A stretch of DNA of 64,000 bases from UBA2365 sp964594045 (GCA_964594045.1 CAZQKR010000013.1:1-64000); one strand, 5' to 3'. Shown: positions 7,315-16,336, counted from the stretch's first letter. Made by a program: numbers and translations. Notes: a model not told the origin generated them from the sequence alone.

Positions 7315-7902
7315 TTATTTTCTGTTGACACCAAAGGATATCGCACTCATATGGGGAATGGCCGGCAAAAGGTCAATGGAGAGATCATTTTGGGCATCAA
7401 TCGACAAGTTATATCTGAGAAAGCCTCCATACCAGATGAATTTTCTTTCCCATTTACCGTTCCTTCCTGAATTCAGAAAATCGGGATCATTTTTGTATTC
7501 CGGAATGCCCGACCATCCTTTCCTGTAATACCAGAAAGGCCCGATAGCAGCGCTGAACCTGTGTTCAGGTGAACGCAATCCTACGATGTCATCGTGCAAC
7601 TCTATTCCAGCATTTGTGATCCCTGCAAATTTACCGGCTGAGTCATGGAAAACAAGTGATTGGACAATTTTTAGCCCTACATAATCATTGATCTGAAAAG
7701 ATGCGCTGAAAGTTACCCCGGCATATCCGGTCAACAACCCGCTTTTATTGAGTTTCCATTTATAAAATGCAACATTTTGGTTTTTCTCAAAATGATATGC
7801 CAAACCGCCCAAAGTAAGTCCGAAGGAGAATTGCGCAGCCAGCAAAAAAGGCAGCAGGGCCAGTTTAAAAGTTATAATCCACCTGATGAGTTTTTCCGGC
7901 AT
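7315..7902 (-). CDS. Hypothetical exported protein, probable small outer-membrane beta-barrel
   Basis: The 195-residue product has a cleavable signal peptide (charged MPEKLIRW, hydrophobic core, then FLLAAQFS). Alternating Gly/aromatic strands follow (LTLGGLAYHF, GYAGVTFSASF, SAAIGPFWYYRKGW, FIWYGGFLRYNL), a pattern common in small porin-like Bacteroidota proteins. No catalytic motif is seen and no family is recognised with confidence. It lies 25 nt downstream of the hemolysin III family gene on the same strand and may be co-transcribed with it. Confidence 0.6.
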   Translation of the reverse strand: MPEKLIRWIITFKLALLPFLLAAQFSFGLTLGGLAYHFEKNQNVAFYKWKLNKSGLLTGYAGVTFSASFQINDYVGLKIVQSLVFHDSAGKFAGITNAGIELHDDIVGLRSPEHRFSAAIGPFWYYRKGWSGIPEYKNDPDFLNSGRNGKWERKFIWYGGFLRYNLSIDAQNDLSIDLLPAIPHMSAISFGVNRK

Positions 7903-7926
7903 GGTACAATTTCAGTTGAGAAATCA

Positions 7927-8565
7927 CTAAACATAAAAGTAAATGCAAATATAGTGACTGATACTGCCGAGCAAAACAAAAATATGAAAAATGAAATGGT
8001 TGAAGCGAAGTGTTTTCTTCAGGTAAAACAATGCGCCAACAGTATAAAACAAACCGCCCAGGCCTAGCCAGAAAAGTCCCCATCCGGGCATGTTTTTTAC
8101 GAGTGGATAGATGGCAATAACTGCGATCCAACCCATTAAAACATAGGCAAGTGTGGAAATTTTGTCCCAACGTCCGGTCATAAAGAGCTTAAAAATGATC
8201 CCTGTAATTGCCAGCCCCCAAATGACACCAAAAATACTCCATCCCCACGGACCCTGTAAAGTGATCAGCGTAAAAGGAGTGTATGTTCCTGCAATCAGTA
8301 CATAAATTGCTGAATGATCCAGGATGTTGGCTTTGACCCGGAATGTCGGATGCTTCGATGCATGGTAAACAGTGGATGCCAGGTACAGCAAGACCAGGCT
8401 TGCCCCGTAAATACTGTTGCTGACAATATGCCAGGCCGTTTTATATAAACTTGAATTGACCACGATCAACGTCAATCCTGTTATGGCCATCAATAAGCCC
8501 ACACCATGTGAGATCACATTCAACATTTCTTCTCTTGGTTCGTACGTTGCAGCTTTTGTCCGCAT
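7927..8565 (-). CDS. Hemolysin III family (PAQR/YqfA-type) membrane protein
   Basis: A 212-residue, seven-helix inner-membrane protein of the hemolysin III/adiponectin-receptor superfamily. Motifs: EPREEMLNVISHGVGLL at the N-terminus, SNSIYGASLVLLYLASTVYH with conserved Ser and His, ILDHSAIYVLIAGTYTPF with the metal-ligand Asp-His, and the C-terminal FNHFIFHIFVLLGS with the remaining His pair. The superfamily is metal-dependent hydrolase-like; the bacterial role is poorly defined and hemolysis is not implied. The ATG at 8565 is preferred over an upstream TTG because the family begins shortly before EE-x-x-N. Confidence 0.9.
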   Translation of the reverse strand: MRTKAATYEPREEMLNVISHGVGLLMAITGLTLIVVNSSLYKTAWHIVSNSIYGASLVLLYLASTVYHASKHPTFRVKANILDHSAIYVLIAGTYTPFTLITLQGPWGWSIFGVIWGLAITGIIFKLFMTGRWDKISTLAYVLMGWIAVIAIYPLVKNMPGWGLFWLGLGGLFYTVGALFYLKKTLRFNHFIFHIFVLLGSISHYICIYFYV

Positions 8566-8872
8566 AATTATACTTTGAGTTAAATTTCTAAAACGCAAAG
8601 AAAGCAATTTATTATCTGTTTCAGAATGGGTTTGTTTAAAAAATCACAAAATTTAATATGTTTTCTCCGGGTTATAATCTGGGTAATTAAATCCCTGGGC
8701 AAATCAATCCCACAGGGTTAAAACTCTGGGCAAATCAATCCCACAGGGTTGAAACCCCGGGCTACAGATATTTAACTCCTACAGAGTTTGTTTTCGACAT
8801 AAGTAATCTGATAAAAATCAGGTTTTACTATGTCACATGATCATTACGGTTCATCGAATGAAAGCTTACAGA
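8566..8872. repeat. Non-coding stretch with a 31-bp tandem repeat
   Basis: Two tandem copies of a 31-bp unit begin at 8695 and 8726 (CTGGGCAAATCAATCCCACA, then GGGTTRAAAC). Partial echoes occur on both sides (CCGGGTTATAATCTGGG, GGGTTGAAACCCCGGGCTAC). Pairing of CCCTGG with CACAGGG makes hairpins. The rest shows no gene. Confidence 0.6.
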
Positions 8873-9382
8873 TCACTGATCACAGATCACCGAACCTTCA
8901 TCAAATTTTTGTCTGATAAAATCATAAACCTCATCTTCCTGTACAACAAGGCAGTTGTTTTCAAGCACTTCAAATATTTCCTCAAATTTTTCTTTCCGGT
9001 ATGGTTTGGTACCTTTTAACCAGTTGATATTTAAAGGATTAGTTAGGATATAATGGATGATTTGTTCCGGATGGCTGAAGTTGGTCAGATCGGTTTCATG
9101 GCTTTCTAACAATTCAAAACCGTGCAATTCAGCGTGATTTTCAAAAAATGTATAATAGACGAGCCTTTTGGGTGCTTTTTGTTCCAGAATTTTAATGTTG
9201 GATAAAGTTTTTGTGAAGACCACATCGCTGAAGTGATCGATCAGCTCCAGTTGTTTTCGGGGATCAGACTTCTGGATTTTCCTGTAATCTTCAGCAGTGA
9301 TGGATTGAGCAGCCAGGAACCGGATAAACTCCTGTTCGAGTTTTTCCAGTTCATCCATACGCAATCGTCTGTATTTGACCAT
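8873..9382 (-). CDS. DUF6495 family protein
   Basis: A 169-residue soluble protein of unknown function, recognisable by its conserved N-terminus (MVKYRRLRMDELEKLEQEF, then IRFLAAQSITAEDY) and the following acidic/aromatic region (DHFSDVVFTKTLSNI, LEQKAPKRLVYY), as in a Bacteroidota-restricted family called DUF6495. It has no signal peptide or membrane segment. It lies 15 nt downstream of hpt on the same strand, so the two are probably co-transcribed; no functional link is known to me. Confidence 0.75.
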   Translation of the reverse strand: MVKYRRLRMDELEKLEQEFIRFLAAQSITAEDYRKIQKSDPRKQLELIDHFSDVVFTKTLSNIKILEQKAPKRLVYYTFFENHAELHGFELLESHETDLTNFSHPEQIIHYILTNPLNINWLKGTKPYRKEKFEEIFEVLENNCLVVQEDEVYDFIRQKFDEGSVICDQ

Positions 9383-9397
9383 AAAGGCTTTTTGATG

Positions 9398-9937
9398 TTA
9401 TTCGGCAAGCTGGTAAATATCCCGCAGATTCCTGCCCGCTTCGTCATAGTCAAGGCCATAGCCTACAACAAACTTATTCTCTATATCCAGACCTCTGAAA
9501 CGAATAGGTATTTCATATCTGATCGCCTCCGGTTTGACCAGCAAAGAGGCTATATGCAGACTGGATGGTTGATCGGCAAGCAGTTTTTGATAAAAATAAT
9601 GCAGGGTGGTTCCGGTATCCACAATGTCCTCGATCAGGAGAATGTGCTTGTCCTTAATATCAAATGTAAGACCGAAATCTTCTTTGATCGAACCGCTGGA
9701 TGCCAGGCCTTCATAGGAGGATAACTTCACAAATTGTATCGTGTGGTCGATGGTAAGATACCTTGCCAGGTCTGCTCCAAAAATGAAAGCGCCTTTCAGC
9801 AGAATGACCAGATGCACAGACTTACCCTGAAAATGATCATTGATCTCATTGGCCACTCTTTCAACCACTTCAAGGATCTCTGCTTCGGGAATGAAAGGTT
9901 TGAACCGGAGGTTTTTGATTTGTATGATCTGTTCCAT
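9398..9937 (-). CDS. hpt: Hypoxanthine phosphoribosyltransferase
   Basis: Purine salvage enzyme that joins hypoxanthine (or guanine) to PRPP, giving IMP (or GMP). The 179-residue protein carries the PRPP-binding motif ILLIEDIVDTGTT (about residues 99-111), the early LLKGAFIFGADLAR segment, the flexible-loop FVKLSSYEGLASSG, and the C-terminal FVVGYGLDYDEAGRNL that contacts the base. The length is normal. It is followed after 15 nt by the DUF6495 gene and separated from groEL by a terminator. Confidence 0.94.
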   Translation of the reverse strand: MEQIIQIKNLRFKPFIPEAEILEVVERVANEINDHFQGKSVHLVILLKGAFIFGADLARYLTIDHTIQFVKLSSYEGLASSGSIKEDFGLTFDIKDKHILLIEDIVDTGTTLHYFYQKLLADQPSSLHIASLLVKPEAIRYEIPIRFRGLDIENKFVVGYGLDYDEAGRNLRDIYQLAE

Positions 9938-9993
9938 TGGCTGCGATTATCAGGCAAAGTTAGTTGAAAAGCCAGAAAAAAAGTCATTTAAAT

Positions 9994-10030
9994 AAAAAAA
10001 GCCTCCTGCAAATAACAGGAAGGCTTTTTA
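9994..10030 (-). terminator. groEL terminator
   Basis: A hairpin (CTTCCTG on the minus strand paired with CAGGAGG, one bulge) has an A/T run on each side: AAAAAAA at 9994-10000 on the left and TTTTT at 10025-10029 on the right. It can act in both directions and lies 20 nt beyond the groEL stop. Confidence 0.75.
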
Positions 10031-10049
10031 TCTTCGTTCACACAATTGA

Positions 10050-11681
10050 TTACATCATGCCCGGCATTCCGCCTCCGGGAGGCATCATCGGTGCAGGATT
10101 GTCTTCTTTAACAGAATAAATAACACCTTCTGTTGTAAGTATCATTCCTGCTATGGAACCCGCATTTTCAACAGCTATCCTGGTCACTTTGGCCGGATCA
10201 ATGATACCTGCTTTTTTAAGGTCTTCATATTTGTCTTCACGGGCATTGTACCCGAATGCATCTTTTCCTTTCATCACTTCCATCAGAACGACCGCACCTT
10301 CGATACCGGCATTGTCAGCAATGGTTCTCAACGGTGATTCCAATGCTTTTTTGACGATTTCAACACCGGTTTTTTCGTCTTCATTGATGGTGTCAACTTT
10401 ATCCAGCACGTTGATGGCTCTGACCAAAGCGACTCCTCCTCCGGCAACGATGCCTTCTTCGATGGCAGCTCTTGTTGCACTCAATGCATCATCAACCCTG
10501 TCTTTCTTTTCCTTCATTTCCACTTCAGTTGCTGCACCGATATATAAAACGGCCACACCACCGGACAATTTTGCCAGTCTTTCCTGCAATTTTTCCTTGT
10601 CATAATCAGAAGTGGTTTTTTCGATCTGATGTTTGATCTCTTTGATACGCGCCTTGATCATCGCTTCATCACCTCTTCCATTGACAATCGTAGTATTATC
10701 TTTGTCGATCACGATCTTTTCAGCAGATCCCAACTGATTCATCTGGGTATTTTCCAGCTTATATCCCTGTTCCTCAGAGATCAGTGTTCCGCCTGTCAAA
10801 ATGGCGATGTCTTCCAGCATGGCTTTTCTTCTGTCACCAAATCCGGGAGCTTTAACTGCAACCACTTTCAATCCTGCTCTCAAACGGTTTACAACTAATA
10901 CTCCAAGAGCCTGAGATTCAACATCTTCTGCGATCATCAATAATGGACGGCCTGATTGGGCAGCTTGCTCGAGAATCGGAACGATCTCCTGAACATTGGT
11001 GATCTTTTTATCGTGGATCAGGATCAGCGGGTTTTCGTATTCGGTATTCATTTTTTCTGAATCCGTGATGAAATACGGAGACAAATATCCTCTGTCGAAT
11101 TGCATACCCATCACTTCCTCAACATAAGTGTCCGTTCCGCGTGCTTCTTCCACAGTGATCACACCGTCTTTGGATACTTTTTTCATCGCATCAGCGATCA
11201 ATGAACCGATGGCTTCATCGTTGTTGGCTGAAATGGAAGCCACTTGTTTGATCTTTTCGAAATCATCGCCGATCACTTCAGCCTGTTGCCTGATGTTTTC
11301 AATTACTGCGTGGATACCTTTATCGATGCCTCTTTTAAGATCCATCGGATTGGCACCGGCAGCTACGTTTTTAAGGCCTGCACCAACGATGGCCTGAGCC
11401 AGAACAGTTGCCGTGGTCGTACCGTCACCAGCCTGGTCTGCTGTTTTGGAAGCTACTTCCTTCAGCATTTGTGCTCCCATATTTTCAACAGGATCTTTCA
11501 ATTCGACTTCTTTGGCAACAGTCACGCCATCCTTGGTGATAGACGGAGCGCCATAGCTCTTTTCCAATATCACGTTTCTTCCTTTGGGACCCAATGTAAC
11601 TTTTACTACATCGGCAAGCGCATCAATACCGCTTTTGAGTTGTTTTCTCGCTTCAAAACTAAATTTAATCTCTTTAGCCAT
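10050..11681 (-). CDS. groL: 60 kDa chaperonin GroEL
   Basis: ATP-dependent ring chaperonin of the cytoplasm. The 543-residue protein begins MAKEIKFSFEARKQLKSG, carries VTLGPKGRNV and the ATP-site DGTTTATVLAQAIV, and ends with the Gly-Met-rich tail GGGMPGMM, so it is full length. The ATG at 11681 is the family start; a few upstream codons in frame (MCHIKLNK) are not. No groES is found beside it: the 0.75 kb upstream holds no 90-codon frame, although groES-groEL is the usual arrangement. Confidence 0.97.
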   Translation of the reverse strand: MAKEIKFSFEARKQLKSGIDALADVVKVTLGPKGRNVILEKSYGAPSITKDGVTVAKEVELKDPVENMGAQMLKEVASKTADQAGDGTTTATVLAQAIVGAGLKNVAAGANPMDLKRGIDKGIHAVIENIRQQAEVIGDDFEKIKQVASISANNDEAIGSLIADAMKKVSKDGVITVEEARGTDTYVEEVMGMQFDRGYLSPYFITDSEKMNTEYENPLILIHDKKITNVQEIVPILEQAAQSGRPLLMIAEDVESQALGVLVVNRLRAGLKVVAVKAPGFGDRRKAMLEDIAILTGGTLISEEQGYKLENTQMNQLGSAEKIVIDKDNTTIVNGRGDEAMIKARIKEIKHQIEKTTSDYDKEKLQERLAKLSGGVAVLYIGAATEVEMKEKKDRVDDALSATRAAIEEGIVAGGGVALVRAINVLDKVDTINEDEKTGVEIVKKALESPLRTIADNAGIEGAVVLMEVMKGKDAFGYNAREDKYEDLKKAGIIDPAKVTRIAVENAGSIAGMILTTEGVIYSVKEDNPAPMMPPGGGMPGMM

Positions 11682-12434
11682 AATATCGTTTTTGTTTTTA
11701 TTTAATTTTATGTGACACAACCCATCTTACATAAATTGTGCCATAGCTGAAAAGGTGACAAAATTGCAGGTGTCGGGTGAAAAACAGCTTGATTTTCTCC
11801 GGTTTTGGCACAAGTCTGCAAGAAAATTTGACAAAATGACGAGTAATTGTATGGGAAAACAGGGTTTTTGTGTCTTGAGCGTCCTTAAAAACCTAAAAAT
11901 TTTTGGCATTGTGTTGTTTTGTGTGGGTAAAAAATGTCATTTTGAAGTTTGACCCTGGATGTCCTTGCAGTAGTTCAACATGTTCATGCATGACTATTTT
12001 TTACTTCTTACTTTTTGCTTGATCAAAAAGTAACAAAAAATCAAGTTTCATTAAGGCGATTGCTGCGCACCGCTCACTCCCGGGCTTGCATGCTTTTTTA
12101 ACCGGGGGCGTGGGTTTGCTCATACTTCTTGCCGGCTTTAAGCTGTTTTGTCATATCCCGGCTGCAGAATTGGATCGTCCGGTTAACGCAATTCCAGCCC
12201 TTCGTTCACTATCGCTGGTAATGAAACTTTCTCACGATTGCACAAGTGTATAGTTATCGAACCAAATATAATTGGTTTACTCATATTGGTTTCATCACTT
12301 CATCAAGCTTTATATATTACCCACACAGTTCAACATAGAGCCAAATTTTTGAATACTACAAAAAGAACGGTTGTTTGACCGGGGATATTGGTCATTCCAA
12401 AAATAAAAAAGAGAAAAAAGGTCAAAGTAAAAGT
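11682..12434. other. Non-coding region upstream of groEL, with a small palindrome
   Basis: No convincing gene is present. At 12010-12031 lies a palindrome (ACTTTTTG, CTTGAT, CAAAAAGT) followed by CGGGCTTGCATGC and other GC-rich words that look like intergenic repeat debris. The 60-codon frames here lack any recognisable features. No CIRCE- or TAnnTTTG-type signal was found for groEL. Confidence 0.5.
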
Positions 12435-12794
12435 TTAACGGGAAATGAGTTTTTCAAGGTCTTTTACATCCAGTTTAGTGGTGTCGAGAATGATGTCATA
12501 ATCAAGGGTGTCCCCTGCCCTGTCCGGTCTGGCCGGAATCTCCACATCACCGTGTAAACCTAAAATGATCTCCAGGTAGATCACGGAATCCACATGGGCT
12601 TCCACATCTTTGACCAGTAGCTGGCGGCAGGCATCAAAACGGTAATTGAAATGTTCTTCGCGTTTTTTCCGGAGTTCGAGAAGGATGGCTTCCTCACGGT
12701 CTGCCTGGTCCTGGCAACTGCTGACAAGCATTGCCGTTATGAGCAAAATGACTGCAAACTTTAAGCTGAATATGTAGTATGGATTTCGCTTCAT
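12435..12794 (-). CDS. Small hypothetical lipoprotein
   Basis: A 119-residue protein with a lipoprotein signal (MKRNPYYIFSLKFAVILLIT, then AMLVSSC with Cys at about residue 27). The mature part is charged and helical at first (EEAILLELRKKREEHFNYR) and ends with LDTTKLDVKDLEKLISR. The family is not recognised. Its start overlaps the end of the upstream 84-codon gene by 4 nt, so it is the last gene of the xerD-lptB operon. It may be an envelope accessory factor by context only. Confidence 0.6.
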   Translation of the reverse strand: MKRNPYYIFSLKFAVILLITAMLVSSCQDQADREEAILLELRKKREEHFNYRFDACRQLLVKDVEAHVDSVIYLEIILGLHGDVEIPARPDRAGDTLDYDIILDTTKLDVKDLEKLISR

Positions 12795-13045
12795 TGCGCA
12801 ATGATGCTAAAAATTTCTTTTTTCCTGACCTCTTTCAGGGAATCCACCATTTTGTCATAGTCAGTTGTCCGGATGGAATCACACATCGCCTGCGCTTTCC
12901 GGTCCAGTGAGTCCAGGCTGTTCCTGTACAGCGAATCGATCAGGGCAAGATCTTCTTCTGTAAACGAGTATTCGGGTTCTTTACAACTATATGGAACCAC
13001 AAGAATGAAGATCAAAAGCAATATTCCGTAAAGCCTACTATACAT
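12791..13045 (-). CDS. Very small hypothetical lipoprotein
   Basis: An 84-residue protein with a lipoprotein signal peptide (MYSRLYGILLLIFILVVPYS, then Cys21). The mature part is short and acidic/helical, with repeated DSL-type words (LIDSLYRNSLDSLDRK, DKMVDSLKEVRKK) suggesting a coiled coil. It overlaps the end of lptB by 8 nt and the next gene by 4 nt. The function is unknown; tight coupling to lptB hints at an envelope role. Confidence 0.6.
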   Translation of the reverse strand: MYSRLYGILLLIFILVVPYSCKEPEYSFTEEDLALIDSLYRNSLDSLDRKAQAMCDSIRTTDYDKMVDSLKEVRKKEIFSIIAQ

Positions 13046-13778
13046 CTGTCTTTTTCTCTCTCAATTCGAAATTTGTACCGAGATATACCTTTCTTACCAA
13101 TTCATCCTCAGCCAGTTGCTTAGCTGTACCCTGCCTCAGTATCCTTCCTTCAAACATCAGATAGGCACGGTTGGTAATGGAAAGTGTCTCCTGGACATTA
13201 TGGTCCGTGATCAGTATACCGATGTTTTTATCCTTGAGTTTGGACACGATATGCTGAATATCTTCTACCGCAATAGGGTCAATTCCAGCAAAGGGTTCAT
13301 CGAGCAAAATAAAACCCGGATTGGTTGCCAGCGACCTGGCGATTTCGGTTCTCCGTCTTTCACCACCAGAAAGTGAATCTCCGATATTTTTTCTGACAGT
13401 TCCGAGGCCAAATTCAGCGATCAGATCCTCCAGTTTGTCTTTTTGTTCGGCTTTTGTCAGATTGGTCATCTGAAGCACTGCCAGGATATTGTCTTCCACT
13501 GTCATCTTCCTGAAAACCGAAGCTTCCTGCGGAAGGTAACCAATACCCTTCCTCGCTCTCCTGTACATGGCCAGGCCGGTAATATCATCGTCGTCGATAA
13601 AGACCTTACCGGAAGTAGGTTTGATAAAACCGACCACCATATAAAAAGTGGTAGTTTTGCCTGCCCCGTTGGGTCCGAGCAAACCGACGATCTCACCGCG
13701 CTCCACTTTGATGGAAACGTCCTGAACTACCGTTCTTTTGCCGTAATGTTTAACCAGATTTTCTGTGCTTAAAATCAT
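13038..13778 (-). CDS. lptB: LPS export ABC transporter ATPase LptB
   Basis: Cytoplasmic ATPase that powers lipopolysaccharide extraction from the inner membrane and its transfer along the Lpt bridge. The 246-residue protein has Walker A GPNGAGKTT, the Q-loop (GYLPQEASVFRKMTVEDN), signature LSGGERRRTEIARSLA, Walker B FILLDEPFAGIDP and the H-loop ILITDHNVQETL, with the C-terminal RAYLMFEGRILRQG seen in LptB. It overlaps the upstream lipoprotein gene by 4 nt. LptFG and LptC are not in the window. Confidence 0.93.
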   Translation of the reverse strand: MILSTENLVKHYGKRTVVQDVSIKVERGEIVGLLGPNGAGKTTTFYMVVGFIKPTSGKVFIDDDDITGLAMYRRARKGIGYLPQEASVFRKMTVEDNILAVLQMTNLTKAEQKDKLEDLIAEFGLGTVRKNIGDSLSGGERRRTEIARSLATNPGFILLDEPFAGIDPIAVEDIQHIVSKLKDKNIGILITDHNVQETLSITNRAYLMFEGRILRQGTAKQLAEDELVRKVYLGTNFELREKKTDV

Positions 13779-15430
13779 TCCTTATCCCATTTTATGGTGG
13801 TTTCAATGTCCCAATCCTTTCTCAATTCTTCCAGAGCGATCTCCATTTTCTTTTCCGGCTGCAATTTTTTAAAGTAGTCACCAGTGTCCCATCTGCCGTT
13901 TCTGTTTTGGTCAGCAATGACCTCCAGTTTATAATTGCCGGGCAACAACTGACCGAATTGTATGGTTTGACTTTCCGTGTCCCTGATGGTCTCCTGTGCG
14001 ATCACCATATTTTGCAGGGTCAAAAGTACGACATATTGCGCGTTTGTATCCAGATTTTCAAAACGACATGAAACAGACCCGAAATTTTCTGCTTTTTCCC
14101 GCTGAAAATCCAGGGATAATGAATCGCAACTGCCGTAATAGGAACTGACAGCACCCGGTAAAAACTGAATTTTATACTTTTTTGCCGGGGGAAAATCCTC
14201 TTTCAGCAAGATCTCATTGGTTTTTAGACTGTCCCTGAACACCATGAATGCCAATGTGGTATCCAGTGCAAAACTGTCCCTGACATTCTTTTCAGTCCCG
14301 GCTTTTATCATTGCCAGAATTTGGATCATTTCTTTTCTGATCTCCTTCACAGGCTGGTTCCATTTGATCTGCAGGGTGTCTCCCGGGTAAAGCATTCCTT
14401 TCCTGAGGTTGTTGCCCGAAATTCTCGGACCCGGTAAGGCCGGGGTTGAATTGCGCGTTTTTAAAATGATCGTATCAGAAATACCATTTACATTCAATTC
14501 AATGTGGATGGAATCCAGGGTGTTTTCTCCAGGTAAATACCAGAAAATCAAACTGTCCTTCAAATTTTGAATGTCCAAAAAATTTTGATTGCTACGAATC
14601 ACTTCAAATTTGTCCACCGGCCTGCCGGATTTTACGCTGATCTTGCCACGGGCTTTCATCGTCTTGTCAGTGAGTCTGAAAGGCGGATCAGCTTTAAACA
14701 GTTCCAATTCGGGAGAATCTGTGGTGTCTGATCCGATAAAAACAAGCGTGTCCATGAATCCGATCCGTTCTGTCTCCGAATTATACAGGTAGTTGAAGTC
14801 CTTGTCTTCCAGTGCAACGCATTTGAAAAAACCTTTTTTGATGTTGTTGATCCGGAAATTTCCCTGTTTGTCCGTTTTGGCAAAATAATAGGGCACTTCT
14901 TCCAGCACAATGGAATCCCTTTCTTGGTCATACAACATCACCGTGATGTTTTCCAGTGGTTTGTAGGTATAGCTTTCGATCACTTTGCCTGAAAAACTGA
15001 GTGAATCAATTACATCGCCTGTTGAAAAAATGTACTTATAATCTTTTACCGGATTGGCTTCATTGAAATCCACGATGGAATTTCCGAAATTGATCACATA
15101 GGTTGTACTGTCACGCAATACTTCTTCCTGCTGAAAGCTGAAAAGCACGCTTTTTCCTTTCACTTCAATTTTCGGTGGATTCTTCAGGGGCGGGGAAACC
15201 AGGATCTGGTTTCGATTTTTCAATTCGATCCATTCGTCAAAATTCAGCATGATATCCCTTTCCTTAAATCCAAGCTTGTAGTTTTGGGAAGAGGTCAATG
15301 TGTCCAGTTGCGGTGCTTTTTTGTCCTGTGGGCCACCTGTCAGGGAACCCACTTTTGCGCACGAGATCAGATAAACCGAAGTCAGCAATGACAGCATGAA
15401 AAGTTTGAAATATGAATATATTTTGCGCAT
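13775..15430 (-). CDS. Large Ig-like-domain lipoprotein
   Basis: A 551-residue lipoprotein: signal YFKLFMLSLLTSVYLISC with Cys at about residue 24, then the motif AKVGSLTGGPQDKKAPQLD typical of a Bacteroidota family annotated 'Ig-like domain-containing protein'. A bacterial Ig-like (Big_5) domain lies at about 35-140 (ending YVINFGNSIVDFNEAN, then YIFSTGD). A carboxypeptidase-regulatory-like beta-sandwich at about 145-225 (SFSGKVIESYTYKPLENITV) and further beta-rich sequence follow, ending with GNYKLEVIADQNRNGRWDTG. It lies between xerD and lptB with no spacing on either side. A structural envelope role is likely but unproven. Confidence 0.8.
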   Translation of the reverse strand: MRKIYSYFKLFMLSLLTSVYLISCAKVGSLTGGPQDKKAPQLDTLTSSQNYKLGFKERDIMLNFDEWIELKNRNQILVSPPLKNPPKIEVKGKSVLFSFQQEEVLRDSTTYVINFGNSIVDFNEANPVKDYKYIFSTGDVIDSLSFSGKVIESYTYKPLENITVMLYDQERDSIVLEEVPYYFAKTDKQGNFRINNIKKGFFKCVALEDKDFNYLYNSETERIGFMDTLVFIGSDTTDSPELELFKADPPFRLTDKTMKARGKISVKSGRPVDKFEVIRSNQNFLDIQNLKDSLIFWYLPGENTLDSIHIELNVNGISDTIILKTRNSTPALPGPRISGNNLRKGMLYPGDTLQIKWNQPVKEIRKEMIQILAMIKAGTEKNVRDSFALDTTLAFMVFRDSLKTNEILLKEDFPPAKKYKIQFLPGAVSSYYGSCDSLSLDFQREKAENFGSVSCRFENLDTNAQYVVLLTLQNMVIAQETIRDTESQTIQFGQLLPGNYKLEVIADQNRNGRWDTGDYFKKLQPEKKMEIALEELRKDWDIETTIKWDKE

Positions 15431-16336
15431 TTATTTTTGATTTCTGGGATGAAAATTCATGATGGTATCCCGCAGGTATTGATTATCGAGGTGGGTGTAG
15501 ATTTCAGTTGTGGTAATGGATTCATGTCCCAGCATTTCCTGCACGGCCCTCAGGTCAGCGCCGCCTTCCACGAGATGCGTTGCAAAAGAATGCCTGAAGG
15601 TATGCGGGCTGATCGTTTTGGTGATCCCCGCTTTTGAGGCTGCTTCTTTAATGATATAGAAAACCATGACTCTGGTCAGTTTTTTACCTCGGCGGTTTAA
15701 AAAAACATAATTCTCAAATCCCTTTGAAATGTTTTTTGCCGATCTTTCATTGTCCAAATATAGCTGAATATGTTTAATTGCTGCATCACCTATGGGAACT
15801 ATTCTTTCCTTATTGTTTTTACCGATCACTTTGACAAAGCCGATGTTGGGATAATAATTGCTGAGTTTCAGCTCGATCAATTCGCTTACCCGCAGACCAC
15901 AGGCGTATAAAGTTTCAAGGATGGCCCGGTTACGATGTCCGTTTGGCAGGCTTAGGTCAATGGTCCGGAGCATGGCATCGATTTCGTCATAACTCAGGAC
16001 TTCCGGAATTTTTCTGCCCAGCTTTGGTCCTTCCAGCATTTCTGAAGGGTCATCCGCAATCAGATTTTCCAGCATAAGGTATTTGTAAAATGCTCTGATA
16101 CCTGAAATAATGCGTGCCTGGGAACGTTCTCCGATACCCATTTCATTGAGATTGAAGATGAAAAGCCGGAGCAATTCAAAATCTGTCTGAACAGGATTGG
16201 TCTTTTGCCCGTTGTGTTCGGCAAATACAGCCAGTTTTTCCACATCAGAAAGGTATGCCTGAATGGAATTGGCCGAAAGTGACCGCTCCAGCATCAGGTA
16301 AGCTTTGAACCCGGACATGGCAGATTTCCAATCCAT
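15431..16336 (-). CDS. xerD: Tyrosine recombinase XerD
   Basis: Site-specific recombinase that resolves chromosome dimers at dif with XerC. The 301-residue protein has the N-terminal SAM-like core-binding domain (about 1-95) and a complete catalytic domain: Arg in ACGLRVSELIEL, Lys in KVIGKNNKERIVPIG, the HxxR of SPHTFRHSFATHL, His in MLGHESITTTEIYTH and the nucleophile Tyr in EIYTHL. Length and order match XerD rather than an integrase of a mobile element. It is first in an operon with a lipoprotein and lptB. No dif site was identified. Confidence 0.92.
   Translation of the reverse strand: MDWKSAMSGFKAYLMLERSLSANSIQAYLSDVEKLAVFAEHNGQKTNPVQTDFELLRLFIFNLNEMGIGERSQARIISGIRAFYKYLMLENLIADDPSEMLEGPKLGRKIPEVLSYDEIDAMLRTIDLSLPNGHRNRAILETLYACGLRVSELIELKLSNYYPNIGFVKVIGKNNKERIVPIGDAAIKHIQLYLDNERSAKNISKGFENYVFLNRRGKKLTRVMVFYIIKEAASKAGITKTISPHTFRHSFATHLVEGGADLRAVQEMLGHESITTTEIYTHLDNQYLRDTIMNFHPRNQK

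Noticed and set aside
8695..8756. 31-bp tandem repeat considered as a CRISPR
   Set aside because: The copies are contiguous with no spacers between them.
11727..11952. 60-65 codon frames on both strands upstream of groEL, considered as groES
   Set aside because: Too short for groES (about 90 codons) and lacking its conserved beta-strand motifs; the sequence is Cys/Phe-rich and random-looking.
15431..16336. Tyrosine recombinase considered as a mobile-element integrase
   Set aside because: Length, domain order and the operon with lptB fit housekeeping XerD; no att sites or phage genes lie beside it.
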